Part shown: positions 18,034 through 26,998 of the stretch, in pieces
Numbering within the stretch: position 1 is the first letter of the stretch
Layout: every line of letters begins with the position of its first letter
NCBI GenBank assembly: GCA_031291095.1
Contig: JARLJR010000110.1
Location: 1 to 59,422 of the forward strand
Direction: 5' to 3'
Length of the DNA stretch: 59,422 bases
From: Legionella sp.
GTDB lineage: Bacteria; Pseudomonadota; Gammaproteobacteria; Legionellales; Legionellaceae
Made by a program: the position numbers and the translations under genes
Notes under the pieces: generated by a model
Told to the model about the DNA's origin: nothing
Seen by the model: only the letters and a program-made list of their open reading frames with translations
Database searches by the model: none

Positions 18034-19341
18034 ATGAATCGTCCTCCATCTCAATTATTAAATGCCGATTGGTTCGCTCGCCTTAAGCACTTTGACAAAT
18101 TAGTTATAGGCTTCAGTGGTGGGCTTGATTCAACTGTACTGTTACACGCACTTGCCTCACACTCTTCTCTACATCCTAAATTACTTGCAGTACATATTAA
18201 TCATGGACTAAGCCCTAATGCCTTATCTTGGCAGAAGCACTGTGAACAATTCTGCCGCCATTTAGGTATTAACTTTATTACCAAGGCAGTTCAATTTGAC
18301 CGCAACGCAAATATTGAAGAAAGAGCACGAGTTGCTCGATATGCTGTGTTTTCTGCCTTATTAACGGAAAAGGATTGCCTGGTTTTGGGTCATCACCAAG
18401 ATGATCAAGCAGAAACAGTGCTTTTGCAATTACTACGCGGTGCAGGGGTCGATGGCTTGGCTGCAATGACTGAACTAGGCGTTTTGGGGAGCGGGGCAAT
18501 AGCCAGACCATGTCTAAATATTTCCCGCGCTCAATTGGAACAGTATGGAACGTCGCAGCAATTGTCATGGATTGACGATGAAAGCAACCAGGACATTAGT
18601 TACTCGCGTAATTATTTACGCCAAAAAATCCTGCCTTTGCTTGCGGACAAATGGCCAGGAGCCTCGGGAAATATTGCTCGCACAGCCTTGCATTGTCAGC
18701 AGGCCAAAAGTAATTTGGATGCATTGGCTTTAGAGGATTGTCCCGAACTGTTTTTTGCAAGCGGCTCCTTATGCATCACGTCACTTCGCCAATTAGATTT
18801 TGCACGTAGTGCTAATGTACTCCGAACATGGCTAAAAAAAAGGCAAATACAAGCTCCCTCGACTGCTTTATTACATCGAATGATTGATGAACTCATTTTT
18901 GCGCGAATTGATGCAGTACCACAAGTTAATTGGGATGAGGTGATCGTTCGCCGTTATCAGCAGCATCTCTATCTTGATAAAAAAAGTACAACAGGCTTGC
19001 CAAATTACAGTGAGTGGGTGGAGTTTCCTTCTCCATTAATGTTAGGAGTAGACGGTTTTTGTGTGACTGCAGAGCCAGCCAAACAGGGCCTGGTAGTGCC
19101 TCCAAAAGCTAAAATAGCGATTCGTTTTCGGCAAGGTGGGGAAACATTTTTTTTACATGGCCAAACCAAACAATTGAAGAAACTATTTCAGGAGTGGCAA
19201 ATACCGCCGTGGCAGCGTGAGCGTATTCCCTTACTTTACATCAATGATGAGCTTGCCGCAGTAGTTAACTATGCCATCAGCGATGTCTTTTTTAATCGCA
19301 ATGCACCTCTTGCCTGGTCTTTAAAAACACAGCAGACTTAA
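18034..19341 (+). CDS. tilS: tRNA(Ile)-lysidine synthetase TilS (435 aa)
   Basis: This N-type ATP pyrophosphatase converts C34 of the CAU-anticodon tRNA-Ile to lysidine so that it reads AUA. The PP-loop is FSGGLDST at about residues 28-35, and the second signature is LGHHQDDQAETVLLQLLRGAG. The C-terminal TilS domain (KIAIRFRQGGE through LFQEWQIPPWQRERIPLLY) is present. Length is typical for gammaproteobacteria. In many relatives tilS directly follows accA, as here. Confidence 0.94.
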   Translation: MNRPPSQLLNADWFARLKHFDKLVIGFSGGLDSTVLLHALASHSSLHPKLLAVHINHGLSPNALSWQKHCEQFCRHLGINFITKAVQFDRNANIEERARVARYAVFSALLTEKDCLVLGHHQDDQAETVLLQLLRGAGVDGLAAMTELGVLGSGAIARPCLNISRAQLEQYGTSQQLSWIDDESNQDISYSRNYLRQKILPLLADKWPGASGNIARTALHCQQAKSNLDALALEDCPELFFASGSLCITSLRQLDFARSANVLRTWLKKRQIQAPSTALLHRMIDELIFARIDAVPQVNWDEVIVRRYQQHLYLDKKSTTGLPNYSEWVEFPSPLMLGVDGFCVTAEPAKQGLVVPPKAKIAIRFRQGGETFFLHGQTKQLKKLFQEWQIPPWQRERIPLLYINDELAAVVNYAISDVFFNRNAPLAWSLKTQQT

Positions 19342-19505
19342 GATGGACATTATGATTGACCCTTATACATCTGAGTGATATATTTTTTATTGTGCTTAGA
19401 GTAGGTTAGGCCTTAGCGCCGTAATGGCCCAAGCCCAACCCACAGTTCACTCAAGAGCTCGAATGTCAATGGACCTGGTATTTAAAAACTCTGAGGCTTA
19501 ATAAA

Positions 19506-22115
19506 ATGAATGATTCATTGATTACAGCAATTTTGTTACAAGCAGAAAATCCCTGGGCAAAACCCGAAGACCTACCCGCTCTCAACACAAGTTTAAAAAG
19601 CAATTGCTATAGCAGCTATTTTGGTTACCTCAGTTACTTCAGCGGAATATTAAATGGGGGGTTAGAAGATGATTATAAAAATATTAGCCACGTTATTACA
19701 TTAAATACCAACGAAGTAATTACCCATTTTGATACAGATGCTTTATTGAAACATGCTGAGGCCTTACTGCTCGAAGCGAATAGTAAAGTAGATAAAAAGT
19801 TAGCATATAAAGCGGGTATTTGCTTGGCTTTAGTTGCTGTCTACGCCCAGGACGTATCAAGAAAAAAAACAGCTTATGAGCAATTAGCAAGGCTATTTGC
19901 TGAAAAAGGTTTATTAGCTGACCCTCTATTATTAGAGCGCTGTAATATATTTTTAGCGCCTCTTGCCGTAGATAAAAAATTTAACTCAACTCGGGCAATT
20001 ATTTGGTCTTGGGAACTAAGTGGGGAAAAAGCAGGCGCTTTCGAGTCTGATCGGCAAATGCTAATACAGACAAAATTCGCGAATCAACCGATAAAAAAAG
20101 CATTATCTTTGCTTGGATTGTCTGATCACGATTTATTAAATACAGATAAAATACAAGCAGCATGCGATGGATGTAAAAAAAGATTACAAGAACTTAGTGA
20201 ACTATCTTTTGAAGAGGTCACTGCCCATTCTTTATTAAAATGTTTTAATGAGTCACAAAATTTACTTCTGCATTATCAACGTTTTATTGGTTTTAATTAT
20301 AAGAATAGACTGCAATCACTTGAAAACTTATTACAGCAGGTTAAAAAGTCTGAGATAACGCATGAGGAGGTTTTTACAAATTTATATCAAGCAATCAATG
20401 AGTTTGATACAGAGCTCAACGAAATGCTGCACATTGTTCAGATAGAACCACCATACATTACGGACGAAACGATTGCAGAGCATCTGGGCGGATATGTGGG
20501 TGGCACCAAACAATATAAGGCTCAAGAACAGCTACACACATTGATTGGGAAGTTTTGGGAAGACATTTACGCCAAAGTAGCCCCTTTGCTTAGTGCCGTA
20601 GGTGAATTGTTAGCGAACCACGAGAATATATTAGTACGCATAGGCCCTCTAATCGAATTCGTTACGAAAGCAGAAAAGATTAGTGGGCTCATTGCTCAAA
20701 TTAAAGAGCTACAACTGAATAGGTTTACTGGCATATCAATAGCTAATAATGCTGCGCAACAGTGGGATGAGCTTGGTGTGGCTATGAAAAAAGTTAAAGA
20801 GCATATTGATTATTATAAAGCATGGGTACGAATTAATATCCGTGACCTTATTCATCTTAATGAATGCTTAGTACTCAATGAAATGGAGCGCACTAAGGAA
20901 ATGGATGCACTTCATCAAATCAGCGAACAAAGATCATTAAGTGAACATATTGATGATAAGCTGGAGTGGTTGAGGCAGTTAAATGGCACTGCCAAAGTCA
21001 TTGTAGAGAGTGAGTTAAAAAATCAGGCATTTGGCGCTACTGCCTACGAGTCTATAGAAAGTATGAGGCGAAATCTTGAAGGCCATAGAGCTAAATTATT
21101 GCTTTTTAAACAACAAGGATCTGGTAAATTAAATGAGTTGTTACAACAGGATATCAGTGCTCTTTTACAGCAATATAAGGATGCAAGCAAAAGATTAGAG
21201 CTGTGTTTTCAAGAAAGAAATAGCATGAGTTTTTCTTGGGAAAAAAAATGGAATGAGTTTTTAAAGCAGCAGAAAGTACTGGATAATGTTTTTATTGCAT
21301 TGAATAAGAAAATTCCTGCGGACTATGATACGGCGGAGTACATTACTCAAAGTACAGCCAAGTTTATTTTAAAGCTAAGGCAACAAAAAACAGGTTTTGA
21401 GCAAAAAATAGCTGAAGTTAAAAAGAAAATTGAACAAGGTGCTATTGATACATTTCATTATTTGCTATTAAAAAAACGCATTGAGCAAGAAGCGAAACCG
21501 TTTGCATTAAGAGAGAATGAAGTTTTAGCTCAATTCTTACAAAAAATAGAGCAAATTAGTAGTGATGATAGTGGGCAGCGTTATGCTTTATTGGTGCAGC
21601 TTATTAAAACAGAGCAGAATGATCTAGGACAGCCGCGTGAGTTTAACTGCCTTGGATGGTATTGTTCTTCACGTTCACATGCTCCATTTTCTCCTGTTCT
21701 TCATGAGTCTGAAAAGCTGGTATCACTTATTGCCAAAAAGGATTGGACTAATACTTCATTAAGTTTAGATACCATGAAATACACGATTTTAAAAAATCAG
21801 ATTGAACAAGAAAGTGCGCGTTATTTAGAGCAGGGAACACATCACCAGGATCGTAAGGATTCAATTACTCGCCTCCAACAGCAGATTGCAGAATTAGATC
21901 AGCGGGAAGGAGCTCAAGGAGAACGCTTCCTGGCTTTATATGAGCGTTTGAAAAGTGAAGTGGCTGCAACAACAAGCTCTCATTTAAGAATAGGCTTTTT
22001 CCCAAGCTGGCATTTGTGTCGTTTGCAAAAGATTTATGGAGCGATTCTGCAAAATGCAGAGCAGATCAGTTGCTTAGGCTCTGATGTAGTTGACGCCCCA
22101 ATATTAATCGCATAA
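19506..22115 (+). CDS. Large coiled-coil protein with internal duplication, effector-like (869 aa)
   Basis: No family is recognised. The protein is mostly alpha-helical with long charged heptad-like stretches (about residues 220-700), no signal peptide and no membrane segment. Two C-terminal segments of about 105 residues look like diverged copies. The first runs from DTFHYLLLKKRIEQEAKPF to HESEKLVSLI; the second from DTMKYTILKNQIEQESARY to ILQNAEQIS. Both share the plan DTxxYxxLKxxIEQE, then R[YF]xAL-x4-K-x-E, then an aromatic/Cys patch (LGWYCS; FFPSWHLC). A ribosome site (gaggc) precedes ATG 19506. Size, orphan status and coiled coils suggest a Dot/Icm substrate, but no decisive signal is visible. 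Confidence 0.65.
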   Translation: MNDSLITAILLQAENPWAKPEDLPALNTSLKSNCYSSYFGYLSYFSGILNGGLEDDYKNISHVITLNTNEVITHFDTDALLKHAEALLLEANSKVDKKLAYKAGICLALVAVYAQDVSRKKTAYEQLARLFAEKGLLADPLLLERCNIFLAPLAVDKKFNSTRAIIWSWELSGEKAGAFESDRQMLIQTKFANQPIKKALSLLGLSDHDLLNTDKIQAACDGCKKRLQELSELSFEEVTAHSLLKCFNESQNLLLHYQRFIGFNYKNRLQSLENLLQQVKKSEITHEEVFTNLYQAINEFDTELNEMLHIVQIEPPYITDETIAEHLGGYVGGTKQYKAQEQLHTLIGKFWEDIYAKVAPLLSAVGELLANHENILVRIGPLIEFVTKAEKISGLIAQIKELQLNRFTGISIANNAAQQWDELGVAMKKVKEHIDYYKAWVRINIRDLIHLNECLVLNEMERTKEMDALHQISEQRSLSEHIDDKLEWLRQLNGTAKVIVESELKNQAFGATAYESIESMRRNLEGHRAKLLLFKQQGSGKLNELLQQDISALLQQYKDASKRLELCFQERNSMSFSWEKKWNEFLKQQKVLDNVFIALNKKIPADYDTAEYITQSTAKFILKLRQQKTGFEQKIAEVKKKIEQGAIDTFHYLLLKKRIEQEAKPFALRENEVLAQFLQKIEQISSDDSGQRYALLVQLIKTEQNDLGQPREFNCLGWYCSSRSHAPFSPVLHESEKLVSLIAKKDWTNTSLSLDTMKYTILKNQIEQESARYLEQGTHHQDRKDSITRLQQQIAELDQREGAQGERFLALYERLKSEVAATTSSHLRIGFFPSWHLCRLQKIYGAILQNAEQISCLGSDVVDAPILIA

Positions 22116-22178
22116 ATGCCTCTCTCGAATTTCCATGGTAGAGGTGGATTAAGTTGATACGGGAGCAATATAAATGAA

Positions 22179-22204
22179 GTAGCCTGGTTGCTCGCAACCA
22201 GGTT
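22179..22204. repeat. Palindromic repeat, family B copy
   Basis: GTAGCCTGGTTGC faces GCAACCAGG between the convergent coiled-coil gene and sdaA. The final CTAC of the right arm has changed to TTCT. Confidence 0.6.
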
Positions 22205-22243
22205 CTTTAAACGGCAACTAAATCAGATTGCAGAATAGCAGGG

Positions 22244-23620
22244 CTAACATTCCGGTAAATTAACAGCCAACCCACCCATAGATGTTTCTTTATAGATGCT
22301 TTGCATATCCATTCCAGTTTGTTTCATTGTTTTTATTACTTTATCCAGAGATATATGATGTTGCCCATCCCCAATCAAAGCCATACGTGTCGCATTAACC
22401 GCTTTGACTGACCCCATAGCATTACGCTCAATACAGGGTATTTGCACCAATCCTAAAACCGGATCACAGGTCATGCCCAAATGATGTTCCATGGCAATTT
22501 CCGCGGCATTTTCAACTTGAGCCACGGTTCCACCTAACACAGCAGTAAGCCCTGCAGCCGCCATTGACGAGGCAACGCCTACCTCACCCTGGCATCCCAC
22601 TTCTGCACCCGAAATTGAGGCTCCTTTCTTATACAGTATGCCAATGGCTGCTGCGGTAAGAAAATAAGTATAGACATCCTCATTACTCATGCGATCATGC
22701 GCTTGTTGGCAATACTTTAACACGGCAGGAATAATGCCTGCTGCTCCATTAGTTGGGGCGGTAACAATACGCCCGCCGGCAGCATTTTCTTCATTAACCG
22801 CCATAGCATACAAATTAAGTTGGTTCATTATATCCGAATTTTCGAATACACTCTTAACCCCTTGTTGATCCATTAATTTTTTATAAAGTGCTGGCGCGCG
22901 TCTTTTTAGGTTGAGGCCCCCGGGCAAGATACCCTCATGCTGACAACCACTCGCAATACATTCATCCATTACTTTAGCAATGGCTAAAATTCCTTGATGA
23001 ATTTCTTCAGTGCTACGCCAAGTCAGTTCATTTTTGAACATGAGTTCAGCAATGGTCAATTTATTGTCTTCACATAACTTTAATAATTCATTGGCGGTAG
23101 AAAAAGGGTAGGGAGGTGGATTTGCATCTTCTGTTGCCTTATGAAAATCTTCTTCAGTGGTAATAAATCCACCACCAATTGAATAATAAACTTGGGCAAT
23201 TGATAAATTATCTTGAGCATCAAAAGCGGAAAAACGTAAGCCATTGGTATGCAGGGGTAAAAGTTCCTTTTGCAGAAATAGAAAATCAGTTTTTTCATTA
23301 AATGGAATGTTTTTTTTGCCCGCAAGATTTAATGTATGAGTACTAAGAATTTCATGCATACGAGGTACCATGGATTCAGGCACTACGGTTTCAGGGGCTT
23401 TATTTTCTAAACCGTTTAAAATGGCTTTGTCTGTACCATGTCCTTTTCCGGTTAGGGCAAGTGAGCCATAGAGCTCAATTTTAACTCGTTGAATAGTATT
23501 GATTAATTGTTTTTCTTCCAGTAAAGCTAAAAAAGCATTCGCAGCAAGCATAGGACCCACAGTATGAGAGCTTGATGGACCAATGCCAATAGAAAATAAA
23601 TCAAATACACTAATGTTCAT
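22244..23620 (-). CDS. sdaA: L-serine dehydratase (L-serine ammonia-lyase) SdaA (458 aa)
   Basis: This single-chain iron-sulfur enzyme deaminates serine to pyruvate, an important entry of amino-acid carbon in Legionella. It starts with the canonical [20 protein letters not shown]. Conserved features are [52 protein letters not shown] and the [17 protein letters not shown] segment. The last two provide the cysteines of the [4Fe-4S] cluster. ATG 23620 is taken because the conserved N-terminus begins there; the 11 residues before it would need a TTG start and look non-conserved. Confidence 0.95.
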   Translation of the reverse strand: MNISVFDLFSIGIGPSSSHTVGPMLAANAFLALLEEKQLINTIQRVKIELYGSLALTGKGHGTDKAILNGLENKAPETVVPESMVPRMHEILSTHTLNLAGKKNIPFNEKTDFLFLQKELLPLHTNGLRFSAFDAQDNLSIAQVYYSIGGGFITTEEDFHKATEDANPPPYPFSTANELLKLCEDNKLTIAELMFKNELTWRSTEEIHQGILAIAKVMDECIASGCQHEGILPGGLNLKRRAPALYKKLMDQQGVKSVFENSDIMNQLNLYAMAVNEENAAGGRIVTAPTNGAAGIIPAVLKYCQQAHDRMSNEDVYTYFLTAAAIGILYKKGASISGAEVGCQGEVGVASSMAAAGLTAVLGGTVAQVENAAEIAMEHHLGMTCDPVLGLVQIPCIERNAMGSVKAVNATRMALIGDGQHHISLDKVIKTMKQTGMDMQSIYKETSMGGLAVNLPEC

Positions 23621-23820
23621 GAGTTTACTATCTCTTGTTTTAATTAGAGGCAAGTGTAGAAGGATCTTACCTCTTTGTCTATTTCTAATTAAATTATATA
23701 TTACTGGTAATTTAATGTGTTTTTAGGCAGAATAAACGAGGATTTTTTCAAGGTTTTATATCTTTTCAATTATTGGGAAAGATATGTACTATAAGCAAAA
23801 GACTATAAAGGGGATTCTTT

Positions 23821-24516
23821 ATGAAGATGAGATTGGTCACTGCAGCCGTTTTAGGGCTTGCAATGTCTACTGCAATGGCTGCTGATGCATTAGTTACAGA
23901 CAAAGACAAATTGTCTTACAGTATCGGCGCAGATTTAGGGAAAAATTTTAAAAGTCAAGGCATCGATATCAATCCTGAAGTATTAGCAAAAGGAATGCAA
24001 GATGGAATGTCTGGCGGCCAATTGATTTTAACTGAGCAGCAAATGAAAGATGTTTTAAACAAATTTCAAAAAGATTTAATGTCTAAGCGCAGCGCAGAAT
24101 TTAATAAAAAAGCTGAAGAAAACAAATCAAAAGGCGAAGCGTTTTTAAGCACGAATAAAGCAAAAACTGGTGTAGTAGTATTACCAAGCGGCTTACAATA
24201 TAAAATTCTTGAAGCAGGTACTGGTGCTAAGCCAGGAAAAGCGGATACTGTAACTGTTGATTATACTGGTACTTTAATTGATGGTACTGTATTTGACAGC
24301 ACTCAAAAGACTGGCAAACCAGCTACATTCCAAGTATCACAAGTTATTCCAGGTTGGACTGAAGCATTACAATTAATGCCTGCTGGTTCTACTTGGGAAG
24401 TTTTTGTTCCTGCGGATCTAGCTTACGGCCCACGTAGTGTTGGTGGCCCTATTGGTCCTAACGAGACTTTGATTTTCAAAATTCATTTGATCTCTGTTAA
24501 AAAAGCAGCAGCTTAA
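23821..24516 (+). CDS. mip: Macrophage infectivity potentiator Mip, FKBP-type peptidyl-prolyl isomerase (231 aa)
   Basis: This is the surface-exposed homodimeric isomerase needed for full Legionella virulence in macrophages and amoebae. A signal peptide (1-20, ending STAMA) is followed by the N-terminal dimerisation domain ([14 protein letters not shown] and so on), the long connecting helix (about 75-120, rich in K, E, N) and the C-terminal FKBP domain (about 125-228). The FKBP domain has [34 protein letters not shown] and [18 protein letters not shown]. The FKBP part matches L. pneumophila Mip almost residue for residue as I recall it. This gene is the standard typing marker of the genus and is the best anchor for the taxonomic call. 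A strong ribosome site (aagggga) precedes the ATG. Confidence 0.97.
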   Translation: MKMRLVTAAVLGLAMSTAMAADALVTDKDKLSYSIGADLGKNFKSQGIDINPEVLAKGMQDGMSGGQLILTEQQMKDVLNKFQKDLMSKRSAEFNKKAEENKSKGEAFLSTNKAKTGVVVLPSGLQYKILEAGTGAKPGKADTVTVDYTGTLIDGTVFDSTQKTGKPATFQVSQVIPGWTEALQLMPAGSTWEVFVPADLAYGPRSVGGPIGPNETLIFKIHLISVKKAAA

Positions 24517-24526
24517 TATCCTTGTC

Positions 24527-24551
24527 CACCCTGGGCTTTCTGTCCAGGGTG
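24527..24551 (+). terminator. Hairpin after mip
   Basis: CACCCTGG (24527-24534) and CCAGGGTG (24544-24551) form a perfect 8-bp GC-rich stem with a 9-nt loop, 10 bp past the mip stop. No run of T follows, so it may terminate weakly or protect the mip transcript and let some transcription pass into ampG. Confidence 0.5.
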
Positions 24552-24590
24552 AGCTTCCACCTCTTATTTATGCTTCAAGTGATTTGAATA

Positions 24591-25841
24591 ATGAACAAGC
24601 GTCTGTTGATCATTTTCATTCTAGGTTTTTCTTCTGGTTTGCCCATGGCATTAATCAGTAGTACGTTGCAAGCCTGGTATGCGTCCAATGGAATGTCTGT
24701 GTTTGTCACCGGAACCTTAAGTTTAATTAGTTTGCCCTACGCATATCGTATTTTTTGGGGCCCAATTTTAGATCGCTATTCTCTGTTTTCCATAGGCAAA
24801 AGACGAAGCTGGATTCTTACCATGCAATGCTTCTTGTTGGTGGGATTTAATTTAATGGCCTGGTTTACTCCAGAACAGTATCCAAAACTTTTAGCTGTTT
24901 TAGCTTTTATTCTAGCGTGTTTTTCGGCAACACAAGATGTTGCAATTGATGCCCACCGAGCGGAATATCTGCCCGTGTCTGAACATGCTTTAGGGGCCTC
25001 TTTAGCGGTGTTTGGTTATAGGCTAGCCTTATTAATTTCGGGTGGCTTAGCCTTAGTCATGGCGCAAAAATTAGGTTGGGCTTTCACTTATCGCTTTATG
25101 GGATTATTGATGAGTGTTGGTATGTTGGCTGTGTTATTCAGTAAGGAGCCAAGTACTACACCGAAAGAGAAAATTCCTTTTACGCAATCGTTCATTGCCC
25201 CAGTTAAAGAATTACTAACTCGTCCCGGAATCATTTACCTTTTATGTTTTGTTTTTTGTTACAAGCTGGGGGAAGCGTTTACTACAACGACTAGTGGTAT
25301 TGTCATGCCGTTTTTGATTCAAGGCTTAGGGTTTTCTTTAGATACCATTGGTTATATTAATAAGATGCTAGGGGTTGGGTCCATTTTATTAGGTGGCTTA
25401 CTGGCAGGCCTTATATTAACCCGTTGTTCTTTATATCGTTCTTTGTTTGTTTTTGGTTTATTACAAGCCTTAACCAATGTTTTATTTGTGGCTTTAGCAA
25501 TGGTTGGTAAAAACGTAGTTTTATTATCAGTAGCGGTCTTTTTTGATAATTTTGCCGCAGGTATGGGATCTACGGCATTAGTTGCTTTATTTATGCGATT
25601 AGTGAATAAACAATATACGGGAACCCAATTCTCCATGCTAGTCGCCTTATCAACAATCCCCCGAATTCTTTCAGGACCAGCCGCCGCATCCATTCAAATG
25701 GCCATAGGTTGGGTAGGACTTTATCAGCTTTCTATTGCATTTGCCTTAGCATTCATTCCGTTTCTCGTGTTGATTAAAAGTCAAACCGAAGAACCACAAA
25801 AACAAGAAGAAAGCCTCCTCGAATTACACCCTACACAATAG
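24591..25841 (+). CDS. AmpG-like muropeptide permease, MFS (416 aa)
   Basis: Twelve hydrophobic segments and the AmpG pattern are present: GFSSGLPMALISSTLQAWY at the N-terminus, SLPYAYRIFWGPILDRYS after it, and DVAIDAHRAEYL in the fifth segment. AmpG carries GlcNAc-anhydroMurNAc peptides into the cytosol for cell-wall recycling. The chain lacks the two additional segments of the E. coli protein, as is usual in the shorter forms. Legionella genomes encode several AmpG-like paralogues, some with other substrates, so the symbol is not assigned. The ribosome site is weak, and it may depend on the mip transcript 74 bp upstream. Confidence 0.78.
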   Translation: MNKRLLIIFILGFSSGLPMALISSTLQAWYASNGMSVFVTGTLSLISLPYAYRIFWGPILDRYSLFSIGKRRSWILTMQCFLLVGFNLMAWFTPEQYPKLLAVLAFILACFSATQDVAIDAHRAEYLPVSEHALGASLAVFGYRLALLISGGLALVMAQKLGWAFTYRFMGLLMSVGMLAVLFSKEPSTTPKEKIPFTQSFIAPVKELLTRPGIIYLLCFVFCYKLGEAFTTTTSGIVMPFLIQGLGFSLDTIGYINKMLGVGSILLGGLLAGLILTRCSLYRSLFVFGLLQALTNVLFVALAMVGKNVVLLSVAVFFDNFAAGMGSTALVALFMRLVNKQYTGTQFSMLVALSTIPRILSGPAAASIQMAIGWVGLYQLSIAFALAFIPFLVLIKSQTEEPQKQEESLLELHPTQ

Positions 25842-25865
25842 ACTTTGATGAAACGAAAAAACTAC

Positions 25866-25938
25866 CGTCATTGTGAACAAAGTGAACTCAGATCCCATGC
25901 TTCAAAGAGGTCCCTCACTACGCTGGAGATGCCGTCTG
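25866..25938. repeat. Palindromic repeat, family A, decayed copy
   Basis: It begins CGTCATTGTGAAC and continues AAAGTGAACTCAGATCCC. The right half has GAGGTCCCTCACTACGC and then diverges at GGAGATGCCGTCTG. The left half resembles the CATTGCG subtype and the right half the CATCCCG subtype, so it may be a hybrid. Confidence 0.5.
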
Positions 25939-26074
25939 ATAGTGTGAGGTCTCCTCATGTGAAAGTAGGTCATCATCAGGGTTTTATTAAGAAGTAGAAA
26001 TGCGGCCTAGCTCCGCTTTTTTTGTTTCTGCCATCCATCAAATGAATAAAACTCTAAACCCTCTCCTCGACCAC

Positions 26075-26156
26075 CGTCATCCCGAACGTAGTGAGGGACC
26101 TCCTGAATGTGGCTCAGTGCCTGCATTGGAGGTCCCTCACTACGTTCGGGATGACG
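26075..26156. repeat. Palindromic repeat, family A, near-perfect copy
   Basis: The 29-bp arm at 26075-26103 (beginning CGTCATCCCGAACGTAGTG) is perfectly complementary to 26128-26156 (ending GTTCGGGATGACG), with a 24-bp loop. Such an intact pair suggests recent insertion or strong selection for base pairing. It sits between ampG and the convergent LprI-like gene. Confidence 0.8.
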
Positions 26157-26206
26157 TCCGACGGGGGAGCGAACTTTGATTACACCAGGTGTTTTGTCAG
26201 ACACGA

Positions 26207-26590
26207 TTATACGGCTTTAAACCATCCACCATATGAAACCGAGTTTTTCAATTCATTAATACGTATTTTAGTCTTTTCAAGAACACATGCTTTATATACC
26301 AGCCGTGCACGGACTGCATCTTGAGCAGCACGAGACATAAAACGGCAATCCGTTTCTTTAAATTTAATCCAAAGTAATTCTGATTGTTCCAAACCTCTAT
26401 TAGCGCCAAAACTTGAATATAGCCCGTTTAGCTTTCCATCATAAAAAGCCAGCTGCTTATCAAGACATTGTTCAAAAAGTCCTAGATGATTGAAGGTGCG
26501 GCAATTACTTTTATACATGTATTCGCCCGCATGCAGCTGAGCGTTAAACGCAATGATACTAATTAAGAGACTGAGTTTGAAGAACTTCAT
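26207..26590 (-). CDS. LprI-like (DUF1311) secreted protein (127 aa)
   Basis: A signal peptide ends at about residue 22 (QLHAG). The mature part shows the DUF1311/lysozyme-inhibitor LprI N-terminal pattern: paired cysteines (NCRTFNHLGLFEQCLD, later TDCRF and YKACVL), the LDKQLAFYDGKLNGLYSSF helix and the LLWIKFKETDCRF stretch equivalent to the usual W-x8-C. Members are periplasmic, and some inhibit lysozyme. ATG 26590 is chosen because AAAGGAA precedes it; the upstream ATG at 26608 overlaps that site. Confidence 0.72.
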   Translation of the reverse strand: MKFFKLSLLISIIAFNAQLHAGEYMYKSNCRTFNHLGLFEQCLDKQLAFYDGKLNGLYSSFGANRGLEQSELLWIKFKETDCRFMSRAAQDAVRARLVYKACVLEKTKIRINELKNSVSYGGWFKAV

Positions 26591-26998
26591 ATGTGTTCCT
26601 TTTTCCATTAAGAGTTAGTTTGCTCTACCAGTAAAACGCTGATAGTTCCATGATTCCCAATTCCATAGTTGGGGGAGGAGCATAGGCTATCAGTACTTTT
26701 AAAAAAATCAATAGACCTCCAATGTATTTTGAAAATAAAGCCATTAAGGTAATAAATATTTAACACTTCGCTCTTATTTTGCATATAACGTCTTAATAAT
26801 ACAGCACTTTATAAAAAAAATATCCTCATAGTTCCTTGCATACTCATAATTCGTAAACCATATTAAATCCAGGTGTTATTTATTTTGGATAATTTTATAA
26901 AACCGGGGTTAGCCGAAAATCTGGATGCAGTTGGTCACTATAAGCATTTTGTACCTTATTCAGTGAGCTTGTATTACCCAAAACTAAGGATGGTAATC
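26591..26998. other. AT-rich intergenic stretch, nothing recognised
   Basis: This divergent region must hold the promoters of the LprI-like gene and of the GDSL hydrolase. It is strongly AT-rich with several A and T runs. An in-frame GTG at 26873 would extend the hydrolase by 42 residues, but these have no conserved look. No RNA gene or repeat was identified. Confidence 0.5.
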
